Source: Candidatus Leptofilum proximum (GTDB lineage: Bacteria; Chloroflexota; Anaerolineae; Promineifilales; Promineifilaceae). Taken from it: a stretch of 64,000 nucleotides of DNA. A program made the translations under genes and the position numbers. Positions 63,812 to 64,000 of the stretch are shown piece after piece (position 1 is the stretch's first letter; the number at the start of each line of letters is the position of its first letter). Location of the stretch: the NCBI GenBank assembly GCA_016710325.1, contig JADJXK010000002.1, forward strand, positions 310,001 to 374,000, read 5' to 3'. Below the pieces are notes generated by a model. The model had not been told where the DNA came from, searched no databases, and saw only the letters and a list, made by a program, of their open reading frames with translations.

Positions 63812-64000
63812 TCACCGCACCCAGGCATGGCGGTCGCAGAGCCACTCTATCCAGGGAGCCAGCCCTTCCCCAGTCTGGCAAGACAGCTCAAAGATGGGTG
63901 CGGTACTGTTTAAGGCCCTTACCGATTTACTGAAGGCCGTTTTGTCAAAATTGACCCAGGGCAGCAGGTCGATTTTGTTCAGCACAACCACATCACTGAC
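63812..64000 (-). CDS. hypB: hydrogenase nickel incorporation GTPase HypB, C-terminal end
   Basis: The gene enters from the right edge; 62 codons and the TGA at 63812-63814 are visible. VVVLNKIDLLPWVNFD contains the G4 motif NKxD, followed by ELSCQTGEGLAPWIEWL, the G5 region and final helix of HypB. HypB inserts nickel in NiFe-hydrogenases with GTP hydrolysis. Hydrogenase maturation or structural genes are expected to the right of the window. A weak hairpin (GCAGGC with GCCTGC, 63745-63766) follows the stop. Confidence 0.85.
   Translation of the reverse strand, partial: VSDVVVLNKIDLLPWVNFDKTAFSKSVRALNSTAPIFELSCQTGEGLAPWIEWLCDRHAWVR

Overview
The window is a 64 kb piece of a bacterial chromosome with moderately high G+C, gene-dense and mostly made of ordinary metabolic, respiratory and signalling genes. 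Taxonomy is inferred, not proven. A complete alternative complex III locus joined to a caa3-type oxidase, ferredoxin-dependent 2-oxoacid oxidoreductase genes, Thr/Pro-rich linkers in exported proteins and dense NarL-type and hybrid histidine-kinase signalling all suit a filamentous member of the Chloroflexota (Anaerolineae/Caldilineae-like). No rRNA or tRNA gene is visible to confirm this.

Layout. 1-770 is the start of a glycogen branching enzyme running off the left edge. 0.8-4.2 kb is an accessory patch: gene-poor sequence, an AT-rich orphan gene and a tyrosine recombinase. 4.4-11.4 kb carries alanine dehydrogenase and a CoA-transferase on the plus strand, facing a minus-strand operon for a 2-oxoacid:ferredoxin oxidoreductase (order delta-alpha-beta-aminotransferase-small protein-gamma) with an attenuator-like leader. 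Together these suggest amino-acid and 2-oxoacid metabolism. 11.8-24.1 kb is mixed housekeeping: a CAAX protease, a formate/nitrite channel, a P1 peptidase, an ABC exporter with a YhfC-type membrane protease, MgtE, a probable structured RNA gene, Hpt, a sirtuin, and a sortase next to its likely substrate.

24.3-44.6 kb is a signalling and stress region. It has a free Hpt protein, two large hybrid kinases, a NTPase/formylglycine-enzyme-fold fusion, lone receiver domains, a potassium channel, Dps and CsbD-like proteins, a kinase-like protein without its phospho-histidine, and a LuxR-type regulator without its phospho-aspartate. 45-47.8 kb holds a release-factor-like protein and a sugar dehydrogenase lipoprotein. 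47.9-60.2 kb is one long respiratory operon (actABCDEF, a small membrane protein, SCO, coxBACD) encoding quinol oxidation, electron transfer and oxygen reduction. 60.3-64 kb has a split transketolase, MgtC, a SIMPL-domain protein and the end of hypB running off the right edge.

The most unusual property is spread over the whole window. The palindrome ACGGCCGT occurs about 107 times by hand count, where a random sequence of this composition would have one or two. It lies in all reading frames, on both coding strands and in non-coding DNA, and even forms the stem of a terminator. It is absent from the AT-rich orphan gene. It behaves like the HIP1 palindrome of cyanobacteria but with a different sequence. 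The second notable item is a roughly 330-nt RNA gene at 19.49-19.82 kb with a near-consensus promoter, a long-range closing helix and an intrinsic terminator, matching no RNA family I recognise.
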